Source: Parascedosporium putredinis (taxonomy: Eukaryota > Ascomycota > Sordariomycetes > Microascales > Microascaceae). From it: 64,000 bases of DNA. Position 1 is the first letter of the stretch. Every line of letters starts with the position of its first letter. Below are positions 45,781-58,523 of the stretch, in pieces. A program made the translations under genes and the position numbers. Where the stretch lies: contig CASHTG010000010.1 of the NCBI GenBank assembly GCA_949357655.1, forward strand, positions 372,001 through 436,000, read 5' to 3'. The notes beneath the pieces were generated by a model, which saw only the letters and a list, made by a program, of their open reading frames with translations, made no database searches and had not been told where the DNA came from.

Positions 45781-48700
45781 GATGGGCGTTTGAAAGCAAA
45801 AGGCTTTGTGCCACGTGGGGAAAAGAGAGCCAAGAGGAACGGATGGGTGGTGCGGGCAAGGAACCTGAAGTATCCTGGCGGACAGAGTTCTCGAACCGAG
45901 GGAGTGCCAAAAGCAAGGGGGCAGGAAAGATGCAATTGGAACGAAGAAGATCCTGGTGGTGAGAATGGTCCAGGGAGCTCAAAAGAAGCGATTCTCACGG
46001 CCTCTTATACGCTCGCCGTTTCCCAAGTCGCTCAGGAACGCAGCTCCCACTGGACCATCCCATGGCCACTTCGGACGCTCTCTTGGCATCCCCGCGTTTT
46101 CTTTTTCCATGGTTTGGCTCGTCATGCTCGTCGCTCCGGCATCGAGAGAGTGTGTCTCCGCAAATTTCGTCGGTCGATCTATCCGGAAAAAGTCATGGCG
46201 ATTAATCAACAAACACATCATCGGTGGTGACCCAGCGCCATCGCCAAGCTGCCAAGGGAAGCCAAGGGCACGACGTAAATTGATGTGTAGGGAAAGGGGC
46301 AAGCAGAGCTCAGAATCGTGGCACAAGAAAAGTCTGGGCATTCTGCTACCTATAAGAAGGGAGGAGAGGGAGGGAGGGAGATGCAACGCGTGGCGGCCGG
46401 CTCTACTTGCGGGGTGGGTGGGCGGTGCGGGATTGTCGCCCCGATATTGGGAACATGGGAACTTTGGAGAAGGGAGAGATATAGGGAGAGCTCGTTATGG
46501 ACATTCCGTATCGAGACAGGTCGACATGGTGTTGCGGCCGAGATGGGTGAGTGGTATGCCAGGGCCATCAGGGAGAGAGCCGGTGCTAAGACGATGGAGT
46601 GGAACCGTCCCCGAACTTCCATCCGGCATGTAGGTTCGGAAGCGGGGCCACCGGACTGCGGGGTGGGGAGACAAAGGAAGGACTAGCAGATAGAGGGGGA
46701 TGGCAATATACCGAAACCTGCGATATAGCGAAGGTGCCTGATGTATTCGGCGGATGCAATCTCCCCGACCCTCCTTCATCTCCAATCTCGCCTGCTACCT
46801 ATCTCTCTTATATCATCGTGTAACCCAGTCAAACGAATATTGAGGGGATGCGTCACGAAGAAACAAAAGAAATAAAGAAACAAAGAAACCTAGGATCTAG
46901 TCTGGAGTTGGGCCAAGTACGTGGATATTTACTTGGTGAGGCGCCAAGGCGCGGGGTCGTGGTAGTGGAGGGCATCCAGTATATTATGCCACCATTTGGA
47001 CGTGGTTGGCAACGACTCCTTGTAATCAAGAGACTAGAGCGCGACGGGGGCTGTGCAAAAGTCACGACTGATATCGCCCAGGAGAGAGGAATGAGTGGAT
47101 GGATGGAACGTCAAGGTAGCGGCGGGCAAGACCCCAAGAAGTGCCCCTCCCCTTCCCAGCCAAGCCCGTTTGGCAAGTTCTGGTGATGATCGGCCGTGAA
47201 AGTGACCCATTCCCGTTCCATTCTGCTCCACAATTTCGGAGTGGGTCCCGGACTTCCCGCGCGTGTCGTCGTTCAAGGCCTCCATGGCCCCCGTGTCCGT
47301 GTTTCCTTCCTCCTGTGTCCGCTACCCGGATCGGCATCAAGCCTAGTGCATTTTCCACCTGTTAGGGACTTCAACGGCGAGATAGAGCGAGCCAAGCATC
47401 GTTGTTAGGATGCGTTTGTGATTGCTCCCTGCTGAAGAGTAGTGCAACTTCTACGTGATCGACACAATTCACAATTCACTGGCCACATGGTGTCCAGATC
47501 AAATTAAATAAATCCATCGGATGCTATGCTACCGCCACTATTCTATTCGAGAAGGGAAAAATGATGGAGGGGGACCGAGAGGGGATGGAAAAGAGGGGGA
47601 GATGAATTGAATGGAAAGCCATCATCTACGCAGCTGTTGTGCGACTATGCCCAGACTTACCTCTGTATTGCAATAGTCTGGATAAACGCACAGCGCTCAT
47701 GTTGTCCGCTGGACAGTGGCGGTGGTCCTTGGTAAGAGCGAGCACATGAAACTTGCTCCCCTGACCAAGGGGATGTCCATATAAGGTTCTTGGCAACTTG
47801 GGATCTGGCGATGCTCCTACCACCCAATCTATTTCCCCGCCAATCGCTGGCCACCACCGATATGAGCCCGGCATCGAGCGTAATTACGCAGCTCGCGCCC
47901 GGGTCACGAACGGTACAAGACTCATCTAATAGACCCACCCGCCCGCAGACGTCAGTCGGTCGAGGGTCATGCCCAGCGGTGGAAATTGGGCGGTCGTCGT
48001 CATTGCGTGGATCCGTAACTCGAACCCCGGTGCCCACGCAAATAGAGGAGCTTGACGTCGATTGAGACAAAGATGCAGAGATCCACAATGTATCCCGATG
48101 CAGTCAAATACCGTGCACGGTTCATTCTTTGGAAGCCCCACCGAGCTCGATCCCGGAAACGCGGTCACTGTTTGTGCGCGAAAGCCATCCATAGATGTAT
48201 AGAAAAGGGCCAAGCTACGAAATTGGTTCGCGGTGTGTCAGCATATAAATCGAGCAGATATTTGCGTGTGTGATTCGAGCACTGCCACTGTGACGTACAA
48301 TTAGGGACAAGAGTCTATATAGACATCAGATGGCAATGGCTTCGCTTTAATCTATGTGCGTCGGGCACCCTTGATTATGAGGTGTAAAGTAGGTCAGGAT
48401 GGATGCAGAAAGTCTCTTCGTTTGAACTGGATAGTAACGGGGTTTGTCCGGCGTGATGCGATATACTTCAAGTTACAACTCGACCATGGTGATTGATACA
48501 CCAATGTCTTGTTTTTGGTGCTTACTTGGCGCAAATATAGCCTACTTTCGAGACCAACTAATACCCACCAAAACACTCGGATCCAATATATATGGCGTTG
48601 GCACCAGGCTATATCACCTCGGCGGGCCAACGAGCGTGTCTTGCCACCCACCACGAATGATCAAGTATCGCGATGGCAAAGTGAGTAGCTTCATCCGTTT

Positions 48701-51700
48701 CTAGGCAGTCGATATCAAGTATCGAGGGAGCTAGTAGGCTAGCTTCGACTCCTCTCCATTCGGCACTTGGCCCCGATCGCACCGTCGACTTCCGGACCAA
48801 TGGCGAGGAAATACTATACACGAGTGCTCCGAGAATCCCCTCGTTTGACTATCAAGGGACACTTGACTTGAGGGTGCTTCGGCCATCCTTCCACCCCCAC
48901 ACCACTATAGCCATGCTTGTGCAACACACCATGTTGAGCCAAGACAAGTGCGAGTGTAGTCTCAACCAACTAGTCGAGCCCCCCATTTGCGTCGAGTGTG
49001 ACAAGAAGAGGAGGAGAAAGAAGGGAAAGAAGAAAAAGAAGGGGGAAAAGAAAGGGGGACACAGCCAGGATCTGCCCTAGGGAAGGGGACGACGGCGCAT
49101 GCATCGTCAGATGGAGATGGCATCGGGTTCGCTTGAACCGTCAAGCTTTTCCCAAGACGTGAGAAGAGGTGTATAGCAGATCCATGTCCTCGGTTGCTCA
49201 CCACACCTACATCGACTATCTGTGAGCGGTGTTTTGTGCTCAGGTACGAGGCAAATCATCGAGCAGCGTCGCCGTGTAGATTCCGGTGCCGAGCTCATGC
49301 CGAACCCCGTGAGGCAGCTGTACAGTTTGGGCAAAGATCTGCGAGGAGGCTAGGCCCAAGATAGAGATGGAGAGATGCAGCTACTGCTAGTCGTCTTTCG
49401 GTGGGCGAGATCGTGGGCCTGACGGCAGCAGTGAGGAAAGGGAAATAATAGAAGAGAGAGCGCGTGAGAAAGTGCAGCCCATCCCGGACTAGACGAGGCG
49501 GGCGTCCATGTGCTTTTTCAGTCCGCCGCTCGCCGGAACACTATTGCCTCGTGCGCCGGAAAGTAAGGAGCGGCGTTCTCGGCGATAGCTTCACGGCGGG
49601 GAACAGTAAGGGCTAGAATGGTCAGTATAACCACTAGAGCATCGATATCGGAGGACCAAAGCCCGCCTCGAGCCCTTCAGGCGCGAACCACCTCGTTCCG
49701 CGCCCGCTCGCCTGCCACCCACTGTCATACATCGACGATGCGGGAGCGGGCGAAACACAGTGAGCAGCTGCCCTTTCTCTCTTCTGGGCCCACACGAGAA
49801 TAGGATCCAGCAAACGCCACAGGGTCACGCCGACTCATGTGATATTGGCAACGCAATGCAACACTGAGGAACTAAAAATGGGGTTGACCGGCGAGGGAGT
49901 GAGGCATGTAAGCCCACGCTGCTTGATCGCTAGACTCGAAAGAGCATGTTTTACATGGGCCGATGGGCCTGTTTCGGTATCATCTTGAAGAACACCAGAT
50001 TCCACCCGCGCGTTAGGCTTTGTGACGTGGTGTATCGTGTATCGTCTGCCAGCCGGCGAAACGACAAGGACAGCAACCGCATCGTACCTCGATGGCAGGT
50101 ATGCCGTGGGAAGCCGAATGTACCGTGGTGATCGTGACATTTCCAGTGCGTCCTTTGCTACAGTATCCACCAACCACGTCGGCGGGCCTGACACCGGAGG
50201 CGAGGATTTCTTCAAGTGCGTTCCCTCACCCCACATATGCAAACGACGTGCCTATTGCTACTGTCCAGCGTGATCATAGCTTGGCTCCATGTGGCCTTTT
50301 TCCAGTTTTTCTTTTGTCTACGCATGTTCCTTCCCAGCCGAGGCTTGGGCGAGAGAAAGTAACGGAAACGAGGGAGGGAGGGGATAGGATCTCGGACATG
50401 GACAGGGACGGGGCGGGATATGGGAGGGATGTGATATTCATGCACGACTGCCCCATTGCTGGCACCACACCACGAACAACAAGGGGTGGAAGCAAACAAA
50501 GGCCGGAGGAACGGGGTCCAAGTGGCCCAAACTGGTTCTTGTTTTCCTTCCTTGTGCGGTCTTGGTATGGGGCTTGGCAAGCAAGTGGGTGGTAATCCAC
50601 AATGCAATTGATCCATCTCAAGAGCATCCCCCTCTTCTCCCCAACGCATGAGTGGTCCAATTGTACCAAGGCACCTTCGACTCGGGTAGTCGGTTCGGCC
50701 CACTACCGAAACCAAAAGTAGAAAGAAGAAGAAGAAAAATATGGAGCTGCGTGAAGGCAAGGTACGAAAAGGAAGATGGATGCAAAGGATCACCGACCAG
50801 AGACTGGTTTAAGCTCGAAAAGAGATTCAGCCCTGATGAGCTATGCTCTTGTCTTTCAAGACGACTAAAATCTCCCTGGCGCTAAAATTTGACCAGATGA
50901 GCGCTTGCACTTCGCCAGCGGACAGCATTTTCCAGGGGGCCAATCTCCGAGATCGGGGGCTGAAGGGCTGACCGAAAAGGCATTGGTGGCGGTTCATGCC
51001 ACGCCGTGAAGCTAATGCAGAGGTGGACTAGCTATTTTGTCGACGTATATTTTTCATTTCCCGTGTTAGGCCCGTCTCACGACGACCGCGTCTCTCAACG
51101 GGGTAAGGCGGCCAACACGAGGTGTTGTAGGAGGAGGAACGACAGAGCATTCTAGATGGGGCGAAACCTACCAGCTAAAGTCCTAGACCAACGCTGGTCA
51201 CGCAAAACTGAGGAGAAAATAACGGCAAAGAAATGTATTTGGGGTTTTTGATAGCCAAGGAAAAAAATCATTCGTGAAGAGAGCAGAGTCGACAGGACTC
51301 GATGCTCAGGAGAAAGGATCTCGGCACACCGGTTCATCCGCCACCCCCATCTCTCATACTTCCCTCACTTCTCCGACCCCTGTCCTTTCGGTTCCCCTTT
51401 TGTCCAATGACCTGCAGGAGCGGCGCTGACCATGCTGGCAAAAACAGAAGCTCGTACCTTTGGCGCCGAAGGATCAGGTACCTTGGAAGAATAGCTACCT
51501 TCTCCTGGTCCTGGTCTGGTTTTCTCAGATGATCAGATAAGATGCTTTTCCTGATGCCTATTGGCCGCCATCAAGGCCATTTCGACCAGGATATTCGAAA
51601 GCCTACTCAAGTCCGAGGAGGTTGGGGGCATCCATTCTTTCCCTCCGCCCAAAGGAGGGGAGCCTCTAGCATAGTTTTATGTTATTGGCAAGGTCGGAGG

Positions 51701-53135
51701 GGAAAGAGTCCCGCCCCATTCTTCACTTCTTCGCCCGCTAAGATCAAGCCTCTGACGTCGAGCTGCCCGATTGCACTTCCGTTCCGCCTGAGTTAGCGTG
51801 AAGAAACCGGGACTTGTTTTCTCCGCAAGCGCAAGCCTCGAGGTGCCGCTCGCTCCTCAACGTTTCTGAGGCTCGGTACTCGGGACTCGACGTCGTGCGG
51901 TCCGAATAATAATCAGATTGGTTGCTTTTCTCTTCGAAGAGGGTCCCCAGAGAATAACCTCTGCGAGAGAACGCACAAGGTATCACTGAAGCGGTACGTC
52001 GGAATCAACCATTTCTCTTCAGATGCGGCCGGGTGCAGCGCCGTGGGATCACACCTCGCACCTCGGATCGCCTGATGAGTAAACGACGTGGTTTCCCCAA
52101 GCAAGTCCATCTCCAAGCGACCTTCCCCCATTTCAACTCTTTCGTGGAGGGGGTCTTTGCATCTGCATTCACCGTTTCCCTGGCCACCCCCTCCTCTGAT
52201 CCTCCCCGACCCATCCCATCGCCACTTCAAGGACCTGCCCTACCGCGAATGGTCTTGTCCCTCCTGTCCCTCCTTCACCCAACCCCGATGAAGACCGCGG
52301 GCAGAGGAGGAGGGGAGGCGAGGAGGACCCGGCATCTCACTTACCCCATCTGACCAGCCTCACAGGTCGACTCTAAGCGATGTCGTCCACGTTGAATCGA
52401 TCCTCATGCATGATGGCTCAAAAACTCACATTCTGCCCTCCCCAAGAGCCGAAGGACGGCTAGGGTGGAGCGGAATTCTGCCTCGCATATGGATGGTTTC
52501 TGATCACCTCTCCACCAGACAAGGCTTCGATGCGCAAGCGGGGTCGGGTTGCAGAGCTAGGGTCCTGCATGGTTGAAGATTTTTTTCTTTCTTTCTTGGT
52601 CCCTTCGTTGTCTTCTGCTTCCACACTCCCCTGTCTTTGGTCGGACACGTCTTGTTCCATTACCTCTTGTAACAAGAGAGCTATACTTTAGGGAACCATG
52701 ACGGCGACAAAAGGACGCAGCTACACGCCCCTGGTAACCACTCTTTGTGCCCTTTCGGGTGGGATGGGGGAGGAGGAGGGGTTGGTGAAGGTGGGAGAGC
52801 GGGGTATCCGCCGATGGTTGAGGCTCACGATCGTGGGCTCGGTCGAGGAGTGGGTTGCCGTGGGGTGTTCCTGAGTTCAGAAGGCGGCAGGCTCGTCCAC
52901 GAGCCTCGCTTTTCTTTGGCCAGGAGTAGGCGAGCTACTAGACACTTGTAGAGGGCATTTCGTTCCCCTCTCCTTTCCCTGCCTCGACCTTTGTCTATAA
53001 AGGTCGACGATGATCCTCCTCGTCGAACACTCGAACAGAAAGCTCCCCTCTTCTCTCTCCCATCCACCGCCTACAAGTCTTCTTCTGAGTCAACGTCCTG
53101 CAGCGACATAACCCAGATATCCCCCAACAGACAAA
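45781..53135. other. Largest gene-poor stretch (7.4 kb)
   Basis: I find no gene with a recognisable domain. The longest frame (45956-46633, plus, 225 codons) lies in the promoter of the GH7 gene, is rich in Arg/Gly/Pro/Ser and looks like a chance frame. An 8-bp inverted repeat with a 23-nt loop lies at 48003-48041. Possible content: regulatory sequence, non-coding RNA genes or a gene too diverged and frame-broken to see. Confidence 0.4.
52996..53001 (+). promoter_or_regulatory. TATA box within an inverted repeat
   Basis: TATAAA 140 bp before the CFEM-like gene start. It overlaps the right arm of a perfect 9-bp inverted repeat (TCGACCTTT at 52984-52992 and AAAGGTCGA at 52999-53007, 6-nt spacer). 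Confidence 0.5.
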
Positions 53136-53684
53136 ATGAAGTTCTCCACCGTTGTCTTTGGCCTTGCCACCATGCTCGGCGCCGTCGCTGCCGACCCCGT
53201 TGATGCCAACGGCGATGGTCTCCTGATGGCGACATCCCCGGCTGCGCCGTAAGATAGACCTGTCCCTCCCAAGCACTGCTTCTAGCCCTGCGCTCTATCC
53301 ATGATGGATGGCATGTAACTAACATCGGAGACTAGTCCACCTGCTTCCTCAGCACCTACATGAGCAACCTTCCTGCCCTGATGGCTTGCACCGAGGCCAA
53401 CCTCTTCCTCTGCTTCTGCAAGAGCTCTTACCTGCCCGTCCTCTACAAGAACTGCATCTGCAACAGCTGCCCCGGTACCACTGCCCAGAAGAAGGCTTCT
53501 CTCCAGTTCGGTCTCGACACCTGCACCAGTACGTTGATATTATCCCCCCCATTTTCCCTTACCCCGCGTCCCGCCTCTTCGGGACATGAAGAAAGCTGCG
53601 GTCCCTTGCGACGTTCATCTAACACGGAGTGTCCAACCAATAGTCAACGGTTCCCCCATCAACTGGCTCGGCAACACCTGCTAA
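53136..53684 (+). CDS. Small secreted CFEM-like cysteine-rich protein
   Basis: Three exons: 53136-53248, 53336-53528, 53644-53684 (branch TAACTAAC in intron 1). Signal peptide MKFSTVVFGLATMLGAVAA. The mature protein, about 95 aa, has IPGCASTC, MACTEANLFLCFC, KNCICNSC, DTC and ends INWLGNTC. The PxCAxxC start and CxC followed by later cysteines fit a CFEM-like fold with extra cysteines. One base must be added around 53218-53222 (GTCTCCTG) to reach DGDIPGCA; without it the first cysteine is lost. No GPI signal, so probably freely secreted: haem/iron scavenger or effector are both possible, neither shown. Shares the C-x(4-6)-N-x-CFCK signature with the gene at 56720. Confidence 0.8.
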
Positions 53685-56600
53685 GCATCGAAAACCCAAC
53701 ATCTCGATGTCTTGGCTGTCAACAGGGGAAGCGAGGACTCGGCAGTTTGCCCGGCGTAGGATTCCCCTGTCAATCATGTCCCGCACATGGCCAACCTCCA
53801 GGCGTCTCATTAAGAGAATCCGCCTGTCGATCCGTTTCTCTTCCAAGTACAAATAGTAATTTTAAGGTTTCGATCATCAAAGTAACATGGACCCTTTCCA
53901 ACGTTGTGTGGAGCGTGTGTGACGTGCATCAATCCCCTCTTCCATTCCATTTCGTTACATTTTTTTCTTTGCTCTTTCTCGGCTGGGCCCAGGGATTACC
54001 GTGGGTCATGTCGTATTTAATCTCACAAAAGAGTCAATGTGTAATGCACGTGCAGAGAAAGGGGCAGTTGCAGTGAAGATCAGAGGTTGCTCTCCTTTCC
54101 CTCGGTACAAGTATTATAGCAGTCTCCCGGAATGGTTACAATGTCAGAAAATGCTCCAGCCTTGCCGAGATGGGTGAGTTTGTTATTTGGATTCGAGACG
54201 TCGGGGAACTCCCCACGCTCCCTACATGTGGATACAATACCCCATGCGAGAAGGTTGTGTGCAACATGCCAGCTTTGGCCGCCGGAATCGGCCAACACCG
54301 CAAAGGTCAAGGGGGACTAGACCTCGTGTGGATATTGGCCTCAAAACTGTTAGGCGAGCACGCACCGGCTGGAAGGCCAAGCAAGAGCTCCCTCCCACAC
54401 ATTCAAAGAATCAAGCCAACGAAAATGATGCGCATAAACGTTGAAGACTGCAAGGACAAGTCGCACCTCTTACAGCATGTAGCGCGTGGTTCAACTTTTG
54501 GCCGACGGACTCCAAGGAGCAAAGCTTCCAGATAGTCCGCAAAGCACTGCGTTGAGACGTGTACCCGCCATATAGAGCCTCCTCGACACCCTCGCTTTCA
54601 CGAGCCTATAGTAACGGGACGGACCGTGGGAGGCTCCTGTCCCGCCAATATATATATGTACCTTGACTTTTCGAGACTACCCTACCTTTGCATAATAATA
54701 AGAGAGCTCGCTTGCCTTGCCCCACGCATCCTTCGTTCGGTTGCATCGCGTCGCCTTGTGCTGACCCACGATCCCACCTCGTACTGAGCTAAACACCAGT
54801 TCGAACAAGTGAAGGCAAGCACACAACCCATCATTGCGTTTGTTTGTTTTTTTTTTTACCGCTTATTAAACCGTAACATTGAGGGAAAAAGATCAGGGAG
54901 AGGCCATTTCTTTACCGGTTTCTTCCATAGGATTGCTCCTATCGTGAAACTTAAACGCGGGACTAACAAAGGGGAAAGAAATGCTCAAACAACCCTTTCA
55001 AGCCTATGGGAGAAGGATTCGAAGCAAAAAGGCAAATGGTGTGGCTCACTCCGTATTCGCAGAAAGCTCGCATGGCCTTGGAAGAAGGAGGAGAGAGAAA
55101 ACCTGTATGTACATCCATGCGGGAGCAGAGACGAACCGGGGCAGACAAGTCGAGTGCGTGTGACGCGGGATCCGTCCGCGCCAAAATAGCGTGCGCAAAT
55201 TCCGCTCTAGCAGCCAATGGCGATGCTCAGCACCTTGGAGGGCAGGGCTACCGCTAGGGCCGTTTCCTATTTTGGCGACGAAGGAATGCGCGCTGGCCTG
55301 GACCCGCCGAGCTTGATCCTGGTAAGATGAGAAAATGGATCGAGGCTGTCAACAGAGATGGGATGGGGAGTGGGGGATTTTTCGGCAAGCCGGAGAAGGG
55401 ATAAGATCAGAAATTACGACGAGGGGAAACCGAAGCGAAATACAAGTGGTCTAGTGAGGTGATAAGATGGTTTTGGCTACTAGTTGTCGACCACGAGGTG
55501 CGAGAGGATGGTGGCCTATTTTGCGTGAGAAGAAAGGAAGACATGTATAAAGAGAACATACTCTAGAACATCGTGCAAAGGTCAACTGAAGTTGGAATGG
55601 AGAGAATCAGAGCCTAAGCAAGCGAGAGAAATGCCAAGGAAGCTCCTCCACCTCAGAAATGAGATGCGGACTCTTCCACAGGTGACGATGGTGGGCTTGA
55701 GTTTTATCAGATCATCTGATTGATTGATTAGATTGATCAGATTTTCCCTCTGGGACCCCCTGCTCTTGCGCGCATTAGGGTTGGGCCACCAACCGTGAAG
55801 AGTCGTGCGCTAGCCCCCTTTGGATCGAGGACAGGAGCGGGAGTCCCTGGAACTAACACGATTATTGATGCCGCTTGAAATTGTCCAGCGCCACAGGGCC
55901 TGTTTTTATGTGTCAAGAGGCGACGACACCACGCTCCCCGTCCAGGCATGGCATCAGACAGCCCTCGGTTTGTGCTCGATTCGCATTCGCGGGGAAGAGG
56001 CCATGGGGAAATCCCCGTCTTCGGCCAACCGAGCTGAGTTTCACGCCACCCTCTCTCCTTGACCGTGCCACATCCACATGCCCAAAAGGGGCAATGGACA
56101 CAATAATACACATTCTTGCACAGAGAGTGTGAGAGCGAACGGAACGAGGAAAGGAAGTGACGAGAAATCATTTCGTCGCGCTCCTCCCCCCTTTCCACCA
56201 AGGGTCCCCGGTCCCTACCACTTAATTCTTGGCAAGGACGATAGCGCGCGACGGGCTGCCACCATCACACCCACCGAGATGCCCCAAGCTCGCGGGAAAA
56301 TCGGGCAAGTCGCAAAAGGGCTGGAAATATTAGGAGTGGGATGGATTAGTTGGTGGCAATCCGGTGAAGCCCACGCTATCGAAGAAAAGAAATTGCACTC
56401 TGCCACCTACCCACCCCGTCGGCTCCGAGAGCGCGCACGGCTAACGTGATCTATCCCCTTGCTGCCGCACCGCACGCGCTCGCGCTGGTTCTGGAGGGTG
56501 GTGGTAAGGAGGGGGCCAAGATCTATATCTATTCGGCGATCTCTCACCCCTTCCTTTCGTCTCCCAAGACCCTCTCGTCCAAAGCTCAGTCTCACACCAC

Positions 56601-56719
56601 ATTCGCTCTTTTTCCACGGTCCACTCGTTTTGACCTCAGTCGTTCGCTACCAAGTCACTCGCTTTCTTCCAAACCATTCGCCTTTTCGCACCAACTTCCA
56701 ACCCTTTTTAACCATCACA
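53685..56719. other. Intergenic region (3 kb)
   Basis: No recognised gene; short frames only. T-rich run near 54849-54859. Confidence 0.45.
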
Positions 56720-57849
56720 ATGAAGGCTTCTCCTCTCACCCTCGCCATTGCCGGCATGGCCAGCATCGCCGCTGCCCAGAACTACATCCCCAACTGCGCC
56801 GTACGTAGATGTCTTGCTGTCTGGTCTCGCTCTCCCGCGCTCTCAACATACTGACTCTCGTTGTTTCTTTGCCTGCAGGTTCCCCTCCTCGACACCACCA
56901 TCAACCAGTGGGTCAAGGACTGCACTGACATCAACGTCTACTTCTGTTTCTGCAAGGACCGCGTTGCCCAGTGGTACCTGACCCAGAACGCGCCCACCAT
57001 CTGCCCCAACGACGTTGACTCCGAGGCTGCCATCACCTTCATGGGTACCCTTTGCAAGGGTGAGTACTTTTTCCGCTCAAACACTACCCGTCGAAATCAG
57101 AGACCTCGTATCACAGAGGAACCTGTCGCTAACCGTGTCGGCTCTGCCCCTCTAACAGAAATCGGCTTCCCCGTCGAGTTCCCCATCCCTGTAAGTTTCC
57201 CCTACGGCCGTCCTGCGCCAAGGTCCATTCGCACCATGACCCTACGAATGCCATGCTGACGACCGGTTTCTCTCACCAGGAGCCCGAGACCCCCACCACC
57301 CAGGAGCCCGAGCCCACCCCTGAGCCCACCGAGGACCCCGAGCCCACCGCCGAGCCCACCGAGGATCCTGAGCCCACTGCCGAGCCCACCGAGGACCCTG
57401 AGCCTACCGAGACCCCGGACCTACCGACCTCCCCACCACCATCGTTACCGCCACCCGCGACAGCACCACCACCGTCAGCTGCACTCCTACCGCCTCCGGC
57501 ACCGAGGGTGTTGATGACGACGGCGCTCACTGCACCTGCCAGGACACCGAGGTTACCCCTACCGGCACCGCCAAGGTTCCCGTCGGCACTGGTGGCGTTC
57601 CCGTTCCCTCTACCCCCGTCCTCGTCAACATGGTAAGCTAGCCCACCCAAATCGGAAAGAAAAGCGAGAATCTCGCACTCCTGCGCCCCGGTGCACATGA
57701 TTCGCCATAAATGCACCTTCATGCATGGAGGGAAAGCATACACGTGTTTTGCTGTCGACTAATCATTTTTCTGTTTTTAGGGTATGACCAACTCCCCCAG
57801 CGCCCTCATCCTCGCCGGTGTCGTCGCTGCCGTCGCTGGTCTCTTCTAA
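56720..57849 (+). CDS. CFEM-like, PEPT-repeat, GPI-anchored cell-wall protein
   Basis: Five exons: 56720-56800, 56879-57059, 57159-57190, 57280-57632, 57781-57849. Signal peptide MKASPLTLAIAGMASIAAA; Cys module with NYIPNCA, KDCTDINVYFCFCKD, TICPN, TLCKEIGF. Exon 4 encodes a PEPT/EDPEPTAEPT repeat stalk, then (after one extra base in C4 57413-57416) TTIVTATRDSTTTVSCTP, GVDDDGAHCTCQDTEV and VPVGTGGVPVPSTP. Exon 5 is a GPI-type tail: small residues then hydrophobic SALILAGVVAAVAGLF. Likely covalently linked to the cell wall or membrane. The Cys module resembles CFEM but lacks the CxxxC pair at its start, so it is called CFEM-like. Confidence 0.85.
57301..57413 (+). repeat. 30-bp repeats encoding EDPEPTAEPT
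   Basis: About three copies of a 30-bp unit give (T)EDPEPTAEPT. Acidic, proline-rich stalk; number of units may vary between strains. Confidence 0.85.
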
Positions 57850-58523
57850 GTCTCTTGACCCACCCTGACATTGGAACGGAAGTACGGGCGTTGGATGGTT
57901 AATGTGTACGACGCTATTGTGTGTGACTATCGGACTGGCAGTTTGGCGTTCGATGCGAATGTGGGAAAACGGACGTGATTGATTTCTGTAGAACACCACG
58001 CCCGTGGAGACGGGCACCCTTGGCCCTCACCATACCCAGGGATCTTTTTATTAATACATAATAGCGAGGACTGAGCTTCCGCTGCTCGTGGCCAGAAATA
58101 CTACTTATCTCTCTCCCATTTATTGATGATGCGTGCTAGCTCAATTAACGCGTGGCGACGAACTGTTATTCCGCCTTCACGCCCTTTTGGCCATCGTACT
58201 CATCACCACAATGGTCTCTGCCTTGGCCGTTATCGACCTATCGAATTAATTAACATGCATCATTCTTTCCGCTTAGTTTTCGAAGTTCCATGGAGAATTC
58301 AGTCCCGGTCTCCAAGAAAGCCCCAGGATACTGGAGCGTCCAATCTATTGCGGATGAACTACTCCGGCTGAATCAGGGTCGGTGAGGAGAACAAGTCTGT
58401 CTTGTCTTGGCAGCGCAAAACCGCTCGTGCTCACGACTATTGGCAATTTTCTCATCTTGCTCTACCATTTGCAATGGTTTCTATCTCGCAGCCTACTTTT
58501 CCCGCATCTCACTCGCCGTAGAC
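57850..58523. other. Intergenic region
   Basis: About 670 bp between two plus-strand genes; no gene seen. Contains terminator of the GPI protein gene and promoter of the esterase gene. Confidence 0.5.

Noticed and set aside
45956..46633. 225-codon plus-strand frame upstream of the GH7 gene
   Set aside because: No domain, no biased third position, lies in a promoter region; treated as chance.
48003..48041. Possible tRNA fragment: inverted repeat TTGCGTGG/CCACGCAA with a GGTTCGAG box on the minus strand
   Set aside because: Arms are only 23 nt apart, too close for a tRNA acceptor stem, and the T arm does not pair properly. Left as a hairpin of unknown meaning.
57273..57743. 156-codon minus-strand Gly/Ser-rich frame
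   Set aside because: Mirror of the PEPT repeats of the GPI-anchored protein.
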